The position numbers and the translations under genes were made by a program. A DNA stretch of 35,307 nucleotides from Candidatus Sulfotelmatobacter sp. (GTDB taxonomy: Bacteria > Vulcanimicrobiota > Vulcanimicrobiia > Vulcanimicrobiales > Vulcanimicrobiaceae). The stretch is taken from assembly GCA_035504415.1 (NCBI GenBank), contig DATJRY010000002.1:1-35307 (forward strand), written 5' to 3'. How positions within the stretch are numbered: the first letter of the stretch is position 1; each line of letters begins with the position of its first letter. The notes beneath the pieces were generated by a model that worked only from the letters and a program-made list of their open reading frames with translations, was not told where the DNA came from and searched no databases. Of this stretch, positions 17,311-26,252 are shown one piece after another.

Positions 17311-18636
17311 GTGGGACGTTCCGTGCCGGACACGGAAGCGAAGCGGGTGAGCTTGGAGATCGTGAACGCTTCGGACCGCGAGGCGCTGGGCGGCTTGTTC
17401 GAGGGCGGGTGGAATCCGCCGCTGGCCGTCGTCTTCGCCGTGCGCGCGATTCTGGATGACGTCCGCCTGCGCGGCGACGTCGCCTTGCTCGAGTATACGC
17501 GCCGCTGGGACCACGCGCAGGCGGAGCTCGACGCGCTGCGCGTGGAGATTCCCTCGCGCAAGAACGCGCGCGCGCTCGTGCCGGAGCAGATCGCGACCGG
17601 CCTCGAGCTGGCGCGCGAGCGCATCGCGGACTTCCACGCGCGCCAGCTGCCGGCGCCGATCGACTATCACGTGCACGACATGACGCACTACGCGTACCTC
17701 TCGCGCCCGCTGGGCGCCGTCGGCGCGTACGTCCCCGGCGGCAGCGCCTCGCTGCCCTCGACCGTGCTGATGACCGTCGTGCCGGCCAAGGTCGCCGGCG
17801 TCGCGCGCGTCGTCGTCGTCACGCCGCCCCAGCGCGACGGCACGATCGATCCGGCCGTGCTCTACGCCTGCGCGCTGACCGGCGTCGACGAGCTGTACGC
17901 GGTCGGCGGCGCGCAGGCGATCGCCGCGCTGGCGTACGGCACCCCGACGATCGCGCCGGTCGACAAGATCGTCGGCCCGGGCAACGTCTACGTCACCGAA
18001 GCCAAGCGCCAGGTGTTCGGCGCCTGCGGGATCGACGGACTGGCGGGCCCCTCCGAGGTGCTGGTCGTCGCCGATGCCGGTGCGCGCGCCGAGCTGGTCG
18101 CGGGCGAGCTGGTCGCGCAAGCCGAGCACGATCCGCTGGCGCGCGTCGCCGTCGTCTCGCGCCACCGCCCGCTGCTGTTCGCCGTGATCGATCTGCTGCA
18201 GGGACCGTTCGGTCAGAAGAGCGGCCGCGACGCGATCGTCGCCAAGGTGTTGGCCGAGCGCACCTGGATCGTGCACGCGCTGCGCGACGAGGAGATCGTC
18301 GAGGTCATCGATCGCTTCGCGCCCGAGCACCTCTCGCTGATGGTCGCCGATCCGGCCGAATGGATCCCGAAGATCCGCCGCGCCGGCGCGATCTTCGTCG
18401 GCGAGCACACGCCGGTCGCGGCCGGCGACTACATCGCCGGGACGAACCACACGCTGCCGACCTCCGGTGCCGCGCGCTTCTCATCGGGCCTGCGGACGAT
18501 CGACTACCAGCGCACGATGACGCTGGTCGAGAACAGCGCGCAGCGCATGCGCGACGACGCGCCGCTGCTGGCCGCGCTGGCCGACTTCGAGGGACTGCCC
18601 GCTCACGCGCGCACCGCCCGCTTGCGCGGCGGCTAA
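17311..18636 (+). CDS. hisD: Histidinol dehydrogenase
   Basis: This zinc enzyme oxidises L-histidinol to L-histidine in two NAD+-dependent steps, the end of the pathway. The 441 residues match the family. VGPGNVYVTEAKRQVFG (about 221-237) and DGLAGPSEVLVVAD are diagnostic. Zinc ligands are Gln270 and His273 (VAQAEHDP), Asp373 (AGDYIAGTNHT) and His432 near the C-terminus; the catalytic Glu339-His340 pair is in FAPEHL. All expected residues are present. GTG 17311 begins 1 nt after the acyl-CoA ligase stop. GTG 17323, preceded by AAGGTGG at a good distance, may be the real start. It is the last gene of the dnaE-to-hisD run; no T-rich terminator is visible after it. Confidence 0.96.
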   Translation: MGRSVPDTEAKRVSLEIVNASDREALGGLFEGGWNPPLAVVFAVRAILDDVRLRGDVALLEYTRRWDHAQAELDALRVEIPSRKNARALVPEQIATGLELARERIADFHARQLPAPIDYHVHDMTHYAYLSRPLGAVGAYVPGGSASLPSTVLMTVVPAKVAGVARVVVVTPPQRDGTIDPAVLYACALTGVDELYAVGGAQAIAALAYGTPTIAPVDKIVGPGNVYVTEAKRQVFGACGIDGLAGPSEVLVVADAGARAELVAGELVAQAEHDPLARVAVVSRHRPLLFAVIDLLQGPFGQKSGRDAIVAKVLAERTWIVHALRDEEIVEVIDRFAPEHLSLMVADPAEWIPKIRRAGAIFVGEHTPVAAGDYIAGTNHTLPTSGAARFSSGLRTIDYQRTMTLVENSAQRMRDDAPLLAALADFEGLPAHARTARLRGG

Positions 18637-18690
18637 CAAAACCGCTAGGCGCTCGCGTCCCGGGCGGGCGGCCGTGGTACGCTCGGGTCC

Positions 18691-19311
18691 ATGCAGGCTC
18701 GTTTTTGCGTGGCGGCGCTGTTCCTCGCCGGTCTGACCCTCGCCGCGTGCAGCGGGCCCGGCGGCAACCGCGGCACGACGGTGCCGGTGCCCGCGGTGGG
18801 CGTGGTCGGCGCGACGGGGCCGACCCCGAGCCCCTCGCCCAGCCCCGTGCCGACGGCGACGACGGCGGCCATCGCGCCGGGCTCGACGCTGACCGCGGCC
18901 GGTGCGAACGGCGTCGTGTTCACGGTCGTCGTCGGCTCTCCGGCACCCAGCGGCGAAATGATGACGCTCGCCGCGGACACGACCGATTCGGCCGCCCTTT
19001 TCGCGCCGGCCAGCCCCGCGCCGGTCGATCGCATCGCGGTCACCGTCTCGCCGTCGGCGCTGACGATGACGGCAGTTTCGCAGTTGCTCTTGAGCCGAGA
19101 TCCGGCCAGTTCCGCCGGCTACGGCTTCGTCCTGGGCAACGTGACGACGAGTCAGTCCATCATGGATTTCGACTTGCCCGGCAACGGCGGCGGCGCGCCG
19201 TCCGAGGAGTGGTGCGACACGCCGGTGTCGAGCCTGCAGTTGCAGCCCGGCAACCGCTATCTGCTCGTCCTCGTGCAAACGGAGTTCGCCTACCCGCAGT
19301 TCTGCACGTAG
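18691..19311 (+). CDS. Putative lipoprotein with Pro/Ser/Thr-rich linker
   Basis: This 206-residue protein starts with a lipoprotein signal peptide; the lipobox is LAAC with Cys20 as the lipidation site. Residues about 25-60 are low-complexity Pro/Ser/Thr/Val and probably a flexible tether. The remainder is predicted beta-rich, with two cysteines near the C-terminus (EEWCDTP and PQFCT) that may pair. No known domain is recognisable. It starts 54 nt after hisD, in a GC-rich gap with no clear promoter. Function is unknown; an extracytoplasmic anchored protein is all that can be claimed. Confidence 0.8.
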   Translation: MQARFCVAALFLAGLTLAACSGPGGNRGTTVPVPAVGVVGATGPTPSPSPSPVPTATTAAIAPGSTLTAAGANGVVFTVVVGSPAPSGEMMTLAADTTDSAALFAPASPAPVDRIAVTVSPSALTMTAVSQLLLSRDPASSAGYGFVLGNVTTSQSIMDFDLPGNGGGAPSEEWCDTPVSSLQLQPGNRYLLVLVQTEFAYPQFCT

Positions 19312-19354
19312 CGCACGCGGAATCGCCGCGCTCGGCGGCGAACACGTCTGCCCG

Positions 19355-20167
19355 ATGGTGTCCTCGACGCGCATTCGCCTCGTCGCGCTGGACCTCGACG
19401 GAACGCTGATCGGAGAGGATCTCGTCGTGCGGCCGCGGGTCGCGGCGGCGGTCGCGGCGGCCCAAGCGGCCGGCGTCGCGGTGACGATCGTGACCGGCCG
19501 CATGTTCGCCGCGGCCAAGCCGTTCGCGCGGCAGCTGCACATCGCGGGGCCGATCGTCTGCTACCAGGGTGCCGCGATCTACGACGTCGCCACCGGCGCG
19601 ACGCTGCGCGAGACGCCGGTCCGTTCCGACGTGACGCGTGAGGTGCTCGACTGGGCGCACGCGCACGGCGTCCACGCGCAGTGCTACGCCGACGACCGCC
19701 TGTACGTCGACGAGATCAACCGCTTCTCGCGCCGCTACACGGCGCTGGCGCGCGTGGAGCCGGTCTTGGTCCCCTCGCTGCGCGACGCGTTCGCGCAACG
19801 GCCGACGATCAAGATCGTGCTGGTCGACGAGCCGGCGCGCGCCGACGAGCATCTGGCGGCGCTGCACGCGCTGCTCGGCGAACGCGCATACCTTACGCGC
19901 AGCCACCCCGATTTCGTCGAGGTCGTCGATCCGGCCGTCGACAAGGGCAAAGCGCTGGCGTTCGTCGCGGCGCGCTTGGACGTGCCGCTCGACGCGACGC
20001 TGGCGGTCGGCGATTCGTGGAACGACGTTCCGCTGCTCGAAGCGGCCGCGGTCGGGGTCGCGATGGGCTCGGGTCCGCCCGAGCTGCTCGGGAAAGCCGA
20101 TCACGTCGTCGCCGACGTCGCGCACGACGGCGTCGCCGAGGCGATCGAACGGTACGTCCTCGCGTGA
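19355..20167 (+). CDS. HAD-superfamily hydrolase, Cof type
   Basis: The 270-residue enzyme has the HAD motif I LVALDLDGTLIG (nucleophile Asp13, acid Asp15), motif II VTIVTGR, a conserved Lys in VDKGKAL, and motif IV AVGDSWNDVPLLEAA. A large alpha/beta cap lies between motifs II and III, as in the Cof/YbiV subfamily (type IIB). These enzymes dephosphorylate sugar phosphates or cofactors such as FMN or pyridoxal phosphate; the substrate here is unknown. The gene's TGA overlaps the ftsQ GTG (GTGA), so it is translationally coupled to cell-division genes. Confidence 0.9.
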   Translation: MVSSTRIRLVALDLDGTLIGEDLVVRPRVAAAVAAAQAAGVAVTIVTGRMFAAAKPFARQLHIAGPIVCYQGAAIYDVATGATLRETPVRSDVTREVLDWAHAHGVHAQCYADDRLYVDEINRFSRRYTALARVEPVLVPSLRDAFAQRPTIKIVLVDEPARADEHLAALHALLGERAYLTRSHPDFVEVVDPAVDKGKALAFVAARLDVPLDATLAVGDSWNDVPLLEAAAVGVAMGSGPPELLGKADHVVADVAHDGVAEAIERYVLA

Positions 20168-20943
20168 AGGCGGCAACGCGTCAGCGACCGCGACTGACCG
20201 CCGTACGCCGCCGCAGACCCTCGGTCGTGGCGCGCGTGCGGCCGTTTCGCATCCTCGCGGTGGTGCTGGCCGTGCTGGCCGTCGTCGCCGGCGTCTATCT
20301 CGCCAACGCGCCGTTCTTCCGCGTCGCGCACGTCGGCGTCGACGTGCCGCTCGGTTCACCGGTCTCGGCGCAAGAGGTGCGCGCGGCGGCCGCCGTCGCG
20401 CCGGGCGCGAACGTGTGGCTGCTGCGGCCGGGCGCGATCGCGCGCCGCGTCGACGCGATCCCGTACGTCGAGCGCACCAGCGTGCACCGCGGGCAATTTC
20501 CGGCGCCGTTCGTCGAGCTGGCGGTCACGGTGCGGCGTCCGGCGTTCTGTCTGCGCGCCGGCGGCGGCGAGATGACGCTCGACGCGAGCGCGCGCGTGCT
20601 GCAAGCCGGCTGCGCGTCGGGCGCGCTGCCGCGCCTGACAGCCGGTCCGGCGAGCATTCCGGCGCCCGGCGCCACGGTGAGCGACCCGGCGATCGTGCGT
20701 CTCCTCGCCGACGCCGCGACGCTGGCTGACGCCGGGCTGTCGATGCGCAGCCTGGGCTGGGACCGCTGGGGCGGCCTGGAGGGCGTCGATGCCAGCGGGG
20801 TCGTCCTACTGCTCGGCGAGGACGGCGATCTGGCCGCCAAGGCCGCCCTGGTCGGCCCGGTCCGGGCCGGGATCGGGCATGCTCGGACCGTCCGGGCGAT
20901 CGACCTGCGCGCGCCCGGTACGCCGGTCGTCGACTTCCGCTGA
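20164..20943 (+). CDS. ftsQ: Cell division protein FtsQ/DivIB
   Basis: This 259-residue bitopic protein has a short Arg-rich cytoplasmic N-terminus, one TM helix (about 29-47, RILAVVLAVLAVVAGVYLA) and a POTRA domain (about 51-120). A beta domain follows. The POTRA segment FFRVAHVGVDVPLGSPVSAQ, with IPYVERTSVHR after it, is typical of FtsQ/DivIB. FtsQ links FtsB/FtsL to the septal peptidoglycan machinery. The start is GTG 20164, overlapping the HAD gene stop; a much longer open frame exists upstream but is only a shadow of that gene. Identification rests on topology plus position directly before ftsA and ftsZ, since sequence conservation in this family is low. Confidence 0.88.
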   Translation: MKAATRQRPRLTAVRRRRPSVVARVRPFRILAVVLAVLAVVAGVYLANAPFFRVAHVGVDVPLGSPVSAQEVRAAAAVAPGANVWLLRPGAIARRVDAIPYVERTSVHRGQFPAPFVELAVTVRRPAFCLRAGGGEMTLDASARVLQAGCASGALPRLTAGPASIPAPGATVSDPAIVRLLADAATLADAGLSMRSLGWDRWGGLEGVDASGVVLLLGEDGDLAAKAALVGPVRAGIGHARTVRAIDLRAPGTPVVDFR

Positions 20944-21025
20944 TCTGTGGAATGTGTGCAGAGATTTCGTAGGTATCCGCGGACCCAGCCACAATATATG
21001 GTGGTGCAAGTGAAGGCGCACAGGG

Positions 21026-22246
21026 ATGGCTAGGGGCGAGACGATCGCCGGCCTGGACATCGGCACGACGAAAACGTGTGCCGTCATCGCGACATCGGGT
21101 GCCGACGGTCTGGAGATCATCGGCATCGGCGAAGCGCCTTCGACGGGGATGAAGAAAGGGGTCGTGACCGACCTCGAGGAGACCGTCCGCGCGATCGAGG
21201 CCGCCACCGAGAAGGCCGAGCGGATGGCCGGCGTCCACGTCTCGCACGTCTACGTCGGCGTGACCGGCGAGCACATGCAGTCGACCAACAACCGTGGGGT
21301 CGTCGCGGTGACCGGAGACGACCGCGAGGTCATCGCCGCCGACGTCAAGCGCGTGGTCGACGCGTCGAAGATCATCAACCTGGCCGCCGACCGGCAGATC
21401 ATCCACGCGCTGCCGCGGCACTACACGATCGACGGGCAGGACGGCGTCACCGACCCGGTCGGGATGAGCGGCGGCCGGCTCGAGGTCGACACGCACATCG
21501 TCACCGGCGGGGCGACCTTCATCGCCAACGTGCTCAAGTGCGTGCACCGCGCGGGGCTCGAGCCGGCGGCGATCGTGTTCGAGCCGCTGGCCTCGTCGGC
21601 GTCGACGCTGCTGCCGGAAGAGAAACAGGTCGGCGTCGTGCTGCTCGACATCGGCGGCGGGACCACCGACATCGCCGTGTACGCCGGCGGGGGCGTCGTG
21701 CACAGCGCGACGATCCCGGTCGGCGGCAACATCCTGACCAACGACATCGCGCTCGGCCTCAAGACGACCTTCGCCGAAGCGGAGAACGTCAAGCGCACCT
21801 ACGGGTCGGGCGTCTTGCGCGCCGACGAGCCGGAACAAGCCTTCCAGGTCAAGACGCTCGACGGGCGCAGCACGCGCGAGGTGACGTCCTCGCAGCTGCG
21901 CGCGATCGTCCTGCCGCGCGTGCTCGAGATCCTGCGGTTGGCGAAGGCCAACGTCGTCGAGCACATCGCACGCGATCAGGTGCTCAGCGAGGTCGTGCTG
22001 ACCGGAGGCGGTGCGCACCTGCGCGGCATCGAAACCACCGGCGCCGACGTGTTCGGGCTACCGGTCCGCATCGGCGTCCCGTCGACGATCGCCGGGCTGA
22101 CGGACGCCGTCAAGCAGCCGGAGTACGCGACGGCCGTCGGGCTGGTGTTGTTCGGCCCGCGCGGCGAGCAGGCGCCGCACCTTTCCTCCCAGGGCGGCGG
22201 CGCGCTGGGCAAACTCTGGTCCTGGTTCACGTCGATCTGGAATTGA
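21026..22246 (+). CDS. ftsA: Cell division protein FtsA
   Basis: This 406-residue actin-like ATPase tethers FtsZ to the membrane. ATP-site motifs are IAGLDIGTTKTCAVI (phosphate 1), VGVVLLDIGGGTTDIAVY (phosphate 2) and SEVVLTGGGAHLRG (adenosine). The FtsA-specific 1C domain lies between the first motifs (from about residue 85). The C-terminus ends in GALGKLWSWFTSIWN, an amphipathic helix that serves as the membrane-targeting sequence. The ATG at 21026 is separated from ftsQ by 82 nt, enough for an extra promoter, although none is convincing. ftsZ follows after 56 nt. Confidence 0.97.
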   Translation: MARGETIAGLDIGTTKTCAVIATSGADGLEIIGIGEAPSTGMKKGVVTDLEETVRAIEAATEKAERMAGVHVSHVYVGVTGEHMQSTNNRGVVAVTGDDREVIAADVKRVVDASKIINLAADRQIIHALPRHYTIDGQDGVTDPVGMSGGRLEVDTHIVTGGATFIANVLKCVHRAGLEPAAIVFEPLASSASTLLPEEKQVGVVLLDIGGGTTDIAVYAGGGVVHSATIPVGGNILTNDIALGLKTTFAEAENVKRTYGSGVLRADEPEQAFQVKTLDGRSTREVTSSQLRAIVLPRVLEILRLAKANVVEHIARDQVLSEVVLTGGGAHLRGIETTGADVFGLPVRIGVPSTIAGLTDAVKQPEYATAVGLVLFGPRGEQAPHLSSQGGGALGKLWSWFTSIWN

Positions 22247-22302
22247 CGAACCGCACGTGATTTCCGATGCTCCCACTCTTTCCGGAAGAGGAACACGCAC
22301 CG

Positions 22303-23376
22303 ATGGCTGACGCGAAACGTTTCGTCCCCGAGCACGCCGCGACGATCAAGGTGATCGGCCTGGGTGGCGGCGGCTGCAACGCCGTCAACCGCATGATCGA
22401 CGCCGGTTTGACCGGCGTCGACTTCTACGCGATCAACACCGACGTTCAGGCCTTGCGTAACGCCAAGACGAACAACACGGTGCAGATCGGGAGCGGGCTC
22501 ACGCGCGGCCTGGGTGCCGGCGCGAACCCCAACATCGGGCGCGAAGCGGCCGACGAGTCGCGCGAAGACCTGGCCATGATCCTCGACGGCGCCGACCTGG
22601 TGTTCATCACCGCCGGCATGGGCGGCGGCACCGGTACCGGCGCGGCGCCGGTGATCGCCGAGCTGGCACGCGAGTCCGGCGCGCTGACGGTCGCCGTCGT
22701 CACCAAGCCGTTCGCGTTCGAGGGCCGCAAGCGCATGCAGGCCGCCGAGCGCGGCATCGCCGACCTCGAGAGCAAGGTCGACACGCTGATCACGATCCCC
22801 AACGAACGCATCCTGCAGATCATCGAGAAGCGCACGCCGCTCAACGAGGCTTTCGGCTGCGCCGACGACATCTTGCGCCAGGGCATCCAAGGGATCAGCG
22901 ATCTGATCACGCAGCCGGGACTCATCAACCTCGACTTCGCCGACGTCAAGACGATCATGACCGACGCCGGCTCGGCGATGATGGGGATCGGGGAGGGCTC
23001 GGGCGAGCACCGCGCCGCCGACGCCGCGCAGAAGGCGATCGCCTCGCCGCTGCTCGAGACCACCATCGAAGGCGCGCGCGGCGTGATCTTCAACATCACC
23101 GGTGGCCTGGATCTCTCGATGTACGAGGTCAACGAGGCGGCCGAGATGATCTCGCGCGCGGTCGACTCCGAAGCGCAGATCATCTTCGGCGCGTCGGTCG
23201 ATCCCGAGCTGCAGGGCAAGGTGCGCGTCACCGTGCTGGCGGCCGGGTTCGGGAACCGCCCGCACCGCACCGCGAGCGGCAGCGGCTTCACCGCGGCGCC
23301 GATCGAGTTCGACAAGGTCGCGCCGGTCAACATGGACGACATCGAGGTCCCGGCGTTTCTGCGCTACCGCAGCTAA
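22303..23376 (+). CDS. ftsZ: Cell division GTPase FtsZ
   Basis: This tubulin homologue of 357 residues forms the division ring. The GTP-binding tubulin signature is GGGTGTG (107-113), preceded by [17 protein letters not shown] and NTDVQAL. The catalytic T7 loop is in [13 protein letters not shown] very short linker leads to the C-terminal peptide [13 protein letters not shown], which binds FtsA and other partners. I chose ATG 22303 because AGAGGAA lies 9 nt upstream and the N-terminus then matches the family; ATG 22267 would add 12 residues and lacks such a site. Confidence 0.98.
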   Translation: MADAKRFVPEHAATIKVIGLGGGGCNAVNRMIDAGLTGVDFYAINTDVQALRNAKTNNTVQIGSGLTRGLGAGANPNIGREAADESREDLAMILDGADLVFITAGMGGGTGTGAAPVIAELARESGALTVAVVTKPFAFEGRKRMQAAERGIADLESKVDTLITIPNERILQIIEKRTPLNEAFGCADDILRQGIQGISDLITQPGLINLDFADVKTIMTDAGSAMMGIGEGSGEHRAADAAQKAIASPLLETTIEGARGVIFNITGGLDLSMYEVNEAAEMISRAVDSEAQIIFGASVDPELQGKVRVTVLAAGFGNRPHRTASGSGFTAAPIEFDKVAPVNMDDIEVPAFLRYRS

Positions 23377-23411
23377 TCGCGCCCGTGCGCGCGGCGCTGG
23401 AGCGACCGTGA

Positions 23412-24410
23412 ATGGACGACCGCCAGCTGGTTCCGCGCTCGCTGGTGGTCGCCGGCGTCCTGCTGCTGGTGGTGCTGGCGGTCGGAACGGCGGGCTACGT
23501 CGGGCTCGAGAACTGGTCGGGCTTCGACGCGCTCTACATGACGGTTACGACGATCACCACGATCGGCGGCGGCGAGCCGCGCCCACTGGACCTGGCCGGC
23601 AAGTGGTGGACGATGATCGTCGTCGCCATCGGCTTCGGCGTGCTGACGTACACGCTGTTGGCGCTGATCGGCTTCGTCATCGAGGGCCGCTTGGGCGAGG
23701 CGGTCGAGCGGCGGCAGATGCGCTTGCGGGTGCGACGCATGCGTGATCATTTCGTGCTGTGCGGTTTCGGTCGCGTCGGGCGCGAGATCGCGCTCGCGCT
23801 GCGCACCGAGAAGATCCCGCTCGTCGTCATCGACAGCGACGAGCCCTCGCTGGAGCGCGCGAAGGCCGACGGCTTCGTCGTCGTGCACGGCAACGCCGCC
23901 GACGTGGCGACGCTGCGCGAGGCCGCGATCGACACCTCGCGCGGGTTGATCACCGCCGTCGACAGCGACGCCGACAACGTCTACGTCACGCTCTCCGCGC
24001 GCGTGCTGCGGCCCGACCTGTTCATCGTCGCGCGTGCCAACGCGGCGGACGCGGAGCCGAAGCTGCGGCTGGCCGGCGCGAACCGCATCGTCTCGCCCTA
24101 CACGCTGGCGGGCCGGCGGCTGGCCAGCCTGGCCATGCGCCCGAGCGCGGTCGAGTTCGTCGATACCGTCCTCTCGACCGAGAACGACCAGCTGATGCTC
24201 GAGGACTTCCACCTCGGGGCCAACTCGCCGTGGATCGGCAAGCGGCTGGGCGACCTGGTGCCGGCCGACGGCGGTCTGATCGTGCTGGCGCTCAAGCACG
24301 AGGGACACATGCAGTTCCGGCCCGGCGGCGATGCGCTGCTCAGCGCGCACGACGCCGTCGTCGTGGCCGGCCCGACCGAAGCGATCCGCACCGTCGAAGC
24401 GCGCTTCTGA
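23412..24410 (+). CDS. Two-TM potassium channel with RCK (TrkA-N/TrkA-C) domains
   Basis: This 332-residue channel has TM1 (about 11-30), a pore loop and TM2 (about 65-88). A Rossmann RCK domain follows (FVLCGFGRVGREIALAL, about 114-130, through about 230), then a TrkA-C domain (about 250-332). The architecture is that of MthK/GsuK-like channels, where cytoplasmic RCK rings bind nucleotide or Ca2+ and gate K+ flow. The selectivity filter reads TTIGGGE (residues 49-55) instead of the canonical TVGYGD; the usual aromatic residue is Gly. An acidic residue follows as expected. It starts 35 nt after ftsZ and has no visible link to cell division. Confidence 0.9.
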   Translation: MDDRQLVPRSLVVAGVLLLVVLAVGTAGYVGLENWSGFDALYMTVTTITTIGGGEPRPLDLAGKWWTMIVVAIGFGVLTYTLLALIGFVIEGRLGEAVERRQMRLRVRRMRDHFVLCGFGRVGREIALALRTEKIPLVVIDSDEPSLERAKADGFVVVHGNAADVATLREAAIDTSRGLITAVDSDADNVYVTLSARVLRPDLFIVARANAADAEPKLRLAGANRIVSPYTLAGRRLASLAMRPSAVEFVDTVLSTENDQLMLEDFHLGANSPWIGKRLGDLVPADGGLIVLALKHEGHMQFRPGGDALLSAHDAVVVAGPTEAIRTVEARF

Positions 24411-24450
24411 GCGGCGAGGACCGGCTCGCGCGCAGCCGAAGCAAAGTCGG

Positions 24451-25635
24451 GTGAGCACGACGCTGCCGCAGACCGCCGAGCGCGCGGTCGAGATTCGCCG
24501 CGAGATCCATCGCCATCCCGAGCTGGGTTTCGAAGAGCACCGCACGCAGGCGATCGTCGAGCGCGAGCTCGCCGCGCTGGGCGTCGCCCACCGCAAGATC
24601 GCCGGCACCGGCGTCGTCGGCGTCGTGGAAGGCGCGCTGCCGGGCCGCGTCGTCGGGTTGCGCGCCGACATGGACGCGCTGCCGATCACCGAGGACTCGG
24701 GCGAGGCGTGCGCCTCGGAGATCGCGGGCAAGATGCACGCCTGCGGCCACGATGCGCACACGGCGATGCTGCTGGGCGCCGCGCGCGAGCTGCAAGCGTC
24801 GCGCGCGACGCTGCACGGTACCGTGGTGCTGTTGTTCCAGCCGGCGGAAGAAGGGCCGGGCGGTGCGCTGCCGATGATCGAAGCCGGCGCGCTCGACGAC
24901 CCGCCGGTCGAAGCGGTCGCGATGCTGCACGTCGACAACCGGCTGCCGACCGGAACCATCGGGATCACGTCCGGGCCGGTGAACGCGGCGGCGGACGAGT
25001 TCCACGTCACGATTCGCGGCAAGGGCGGACACGGCGCCTCGCCGCACAAGTCGATCGATGCGATTCCGTGCGCCGCCGCGACGGTGCTGGCGCTGCAGAA
25101 CGTCGCCGCGCGCGAGACCGATCCGTTGGCGACGATCGTGGTGACGATCGGCACGATCGAAGGCGGTTACCGCAACAACGTCATCGCCGATCGCGTGAAG
25201 ATGACCGGCACCGTGCGCACGCAAGATCCCGCGATTCGCGACGGCGTCGAAGCGCGGCTGCGGCGCATCGTCGACGGCGTCGCCGCCGCGTACGGGGCGA
25301 GCGCGACGCTCGAGATGTTCTTCGGCTATCCGCCGGTCGTCAACGACGCGACGCTGGCGACGAGCTTCGCGCAGTACGTCACCGAAACGAGCGCGATTCC
25401 CGTCGCGTCGCCGCCGCCGACGATGGGCGGCGAGGACTTCGCCTATTTCGCGCAGCGCGTCCCCGGCGTGATGGTGCGCCTGGGCATCTACGACGAGGGC
25501 GTCGGCTCGGTCCACCCCGGCCACAGCCCGCAATTCCGGCTCGACGAAGGCGCCATCCCGACCGGCATCGCGATCCTGGTCGCCTTTGCGCGCGGCGTCG
25601 GCGACGGCTCGGTCGCTCTCCCCACCATCCCCTGA
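24451..25635 (+). CDS. M20 family amidohydrolase/carboxypeptidase (hippuricase/IAA-amino-acid hydrolase type)
   Basis: From GTG 24451 the enzyme has 394 residues. It opens with the family signature EIRREIHRHPELGFEEHRT. It contains RADMDALPI, the metal-binding HACGHDAHTAMLLGAA (about 96-111, including Cys98 and His100) and FQPAEEGPGGA (about 129-139). A lid/dimerisation domain includes GKGGHGASPHKSIDAI, and the last metal ligand is His in VHPGHSPQF. This is the M20D layout of enzymes that remove N-acyl groups from amino acids or peptides. The exact substrate is unknown. The frame is open upstream to 24331, but that part overlaps the channel gene and has no similarity. The gene starts 40 nt after the K+ channel. 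Confidence 0.92.
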   Translation: MSTTLPQTAERAVEIRREIHRHPELGFEEHRTQAIVERELAALGVAHRKIAGTGVVGVVEGALPGRVVGLRADMDALPITEDSGEACASEIAGKMHACGHDAHTAMLLGAARELQASRATLHGTVVLLFQPAEEGPGGALPMIEAGALDDPPVEAVAMLHVDNRLPTGTIGITSGPVNAAADEFHVTIRGKGGHGASPHKSIDAIPCAAATVLALQNVAARETDPLATIVVTIGTIEGGYRNNVIADRVKMTGTVRTQDPAIRDGVEARLRRIVDGVAAAYGASATLEMFFGYPPVVNDATLATSFAQYVTETSAIPVASPPPTMGGEDFAYFAQRVPGVMVRLGIYDEGVGSVHPGHSPQFRLDEGAIPTGIAILVAFARGVGDGSVALPTIP

Positions 25636-25715
25636 ATCCTCCACATTCCTCCACAAGGCCTAGTGTCGACGGTGGATGCGGTGCACAACATCTTGTGGTC
25701 GGCGGGAGGACCCGC

Positions 25716-26246
25716 GTGACGCACCCCGAACCGCCCGACATGGCTTTGTCGTCGATTGCGTACGACCGGCCGTCAGCGCGGGCGCTCCATTGCGCACAAG
25801 ACGTCGCGTCGCCCGCGCGGACCGCGTTCGACCTCGTGTGCGAGGTCGAGAAGTGGCCGGTCTGGTTGTCTTTCCTGCGGAGCGCGCGCCGCGTCGACCC
25901 GCAGCTGCCGCTGGGCGTCGGCAGCGAGGTCGTGATCCGCTCGACCCTGCCGGGCGAGGCGGAAGAGCTGTTCGAGGTCGACCGCTTCTTGCCGGGCCAC
26001 CAGCTCTCGCTCGTCGGTGCCTTCTCGGTCCGCCGGCGGATCGACATCCGCATCGAGCAGAAGTCCGAGCGCTCGAAAGTCGTCGTGCGGGTCGACTACC
26101 CGACGTACGGCGGCTTCCTCGGCCGCTTGATCGACCGGCTGACCCGTCGCCGCAAGATCGACAGCGCCCTCAACGACTCCCTGATCCACTTCAAGGGGTT
26201 GTGCGAGTACGACACCTCCCCCGACGCCGTCTTGGTCGACTTTTAG
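25716..26246 (+). CDS. SRPBCC (polyketide cyclase/START-like) family protein
   Basis: This 176-residue protein resembles the SRPBCC fold. It has an N-terminal strand, then an amphipathic helix with FDLVCEVEKWPVWLSFLRSARRVD, strand-rich middle segments, and a long C-terminal helix (RKIDSALNDSLIHFKGLCEY). Proteins of this fold bind hydrophobic ligands or act as cyclases/aromatases; the role here is unknown. GTG 25716 has GGGAGGA ending 5 nt upstream, a strong ribosome binding site, so I prefer it to ATG 25740. The 80-nt upstream gap holds an inverted repeat, CCACAAG (25651-25657) and CTTGTGG (25692-25698), of uncertain meaning. Confidence 0.8.
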   Translation: MTHPEPPDMALSSIAYDRPSARALHCAQDVASPARTAFDLVCEVEKWPVWLSFLRSARRVDPQLPLGVGSEVVIRSTLPGEAEELFEVDRFLPGHQLSLVGAFSVRRRIDIRIEQKSERSKVVVRVDYPTYGGFLGRLIDRLTRRRKIDSALNDSLIHFKGLCEYDTSPDAVLVDF

Positions 26247-26252
26247 CAGTCG

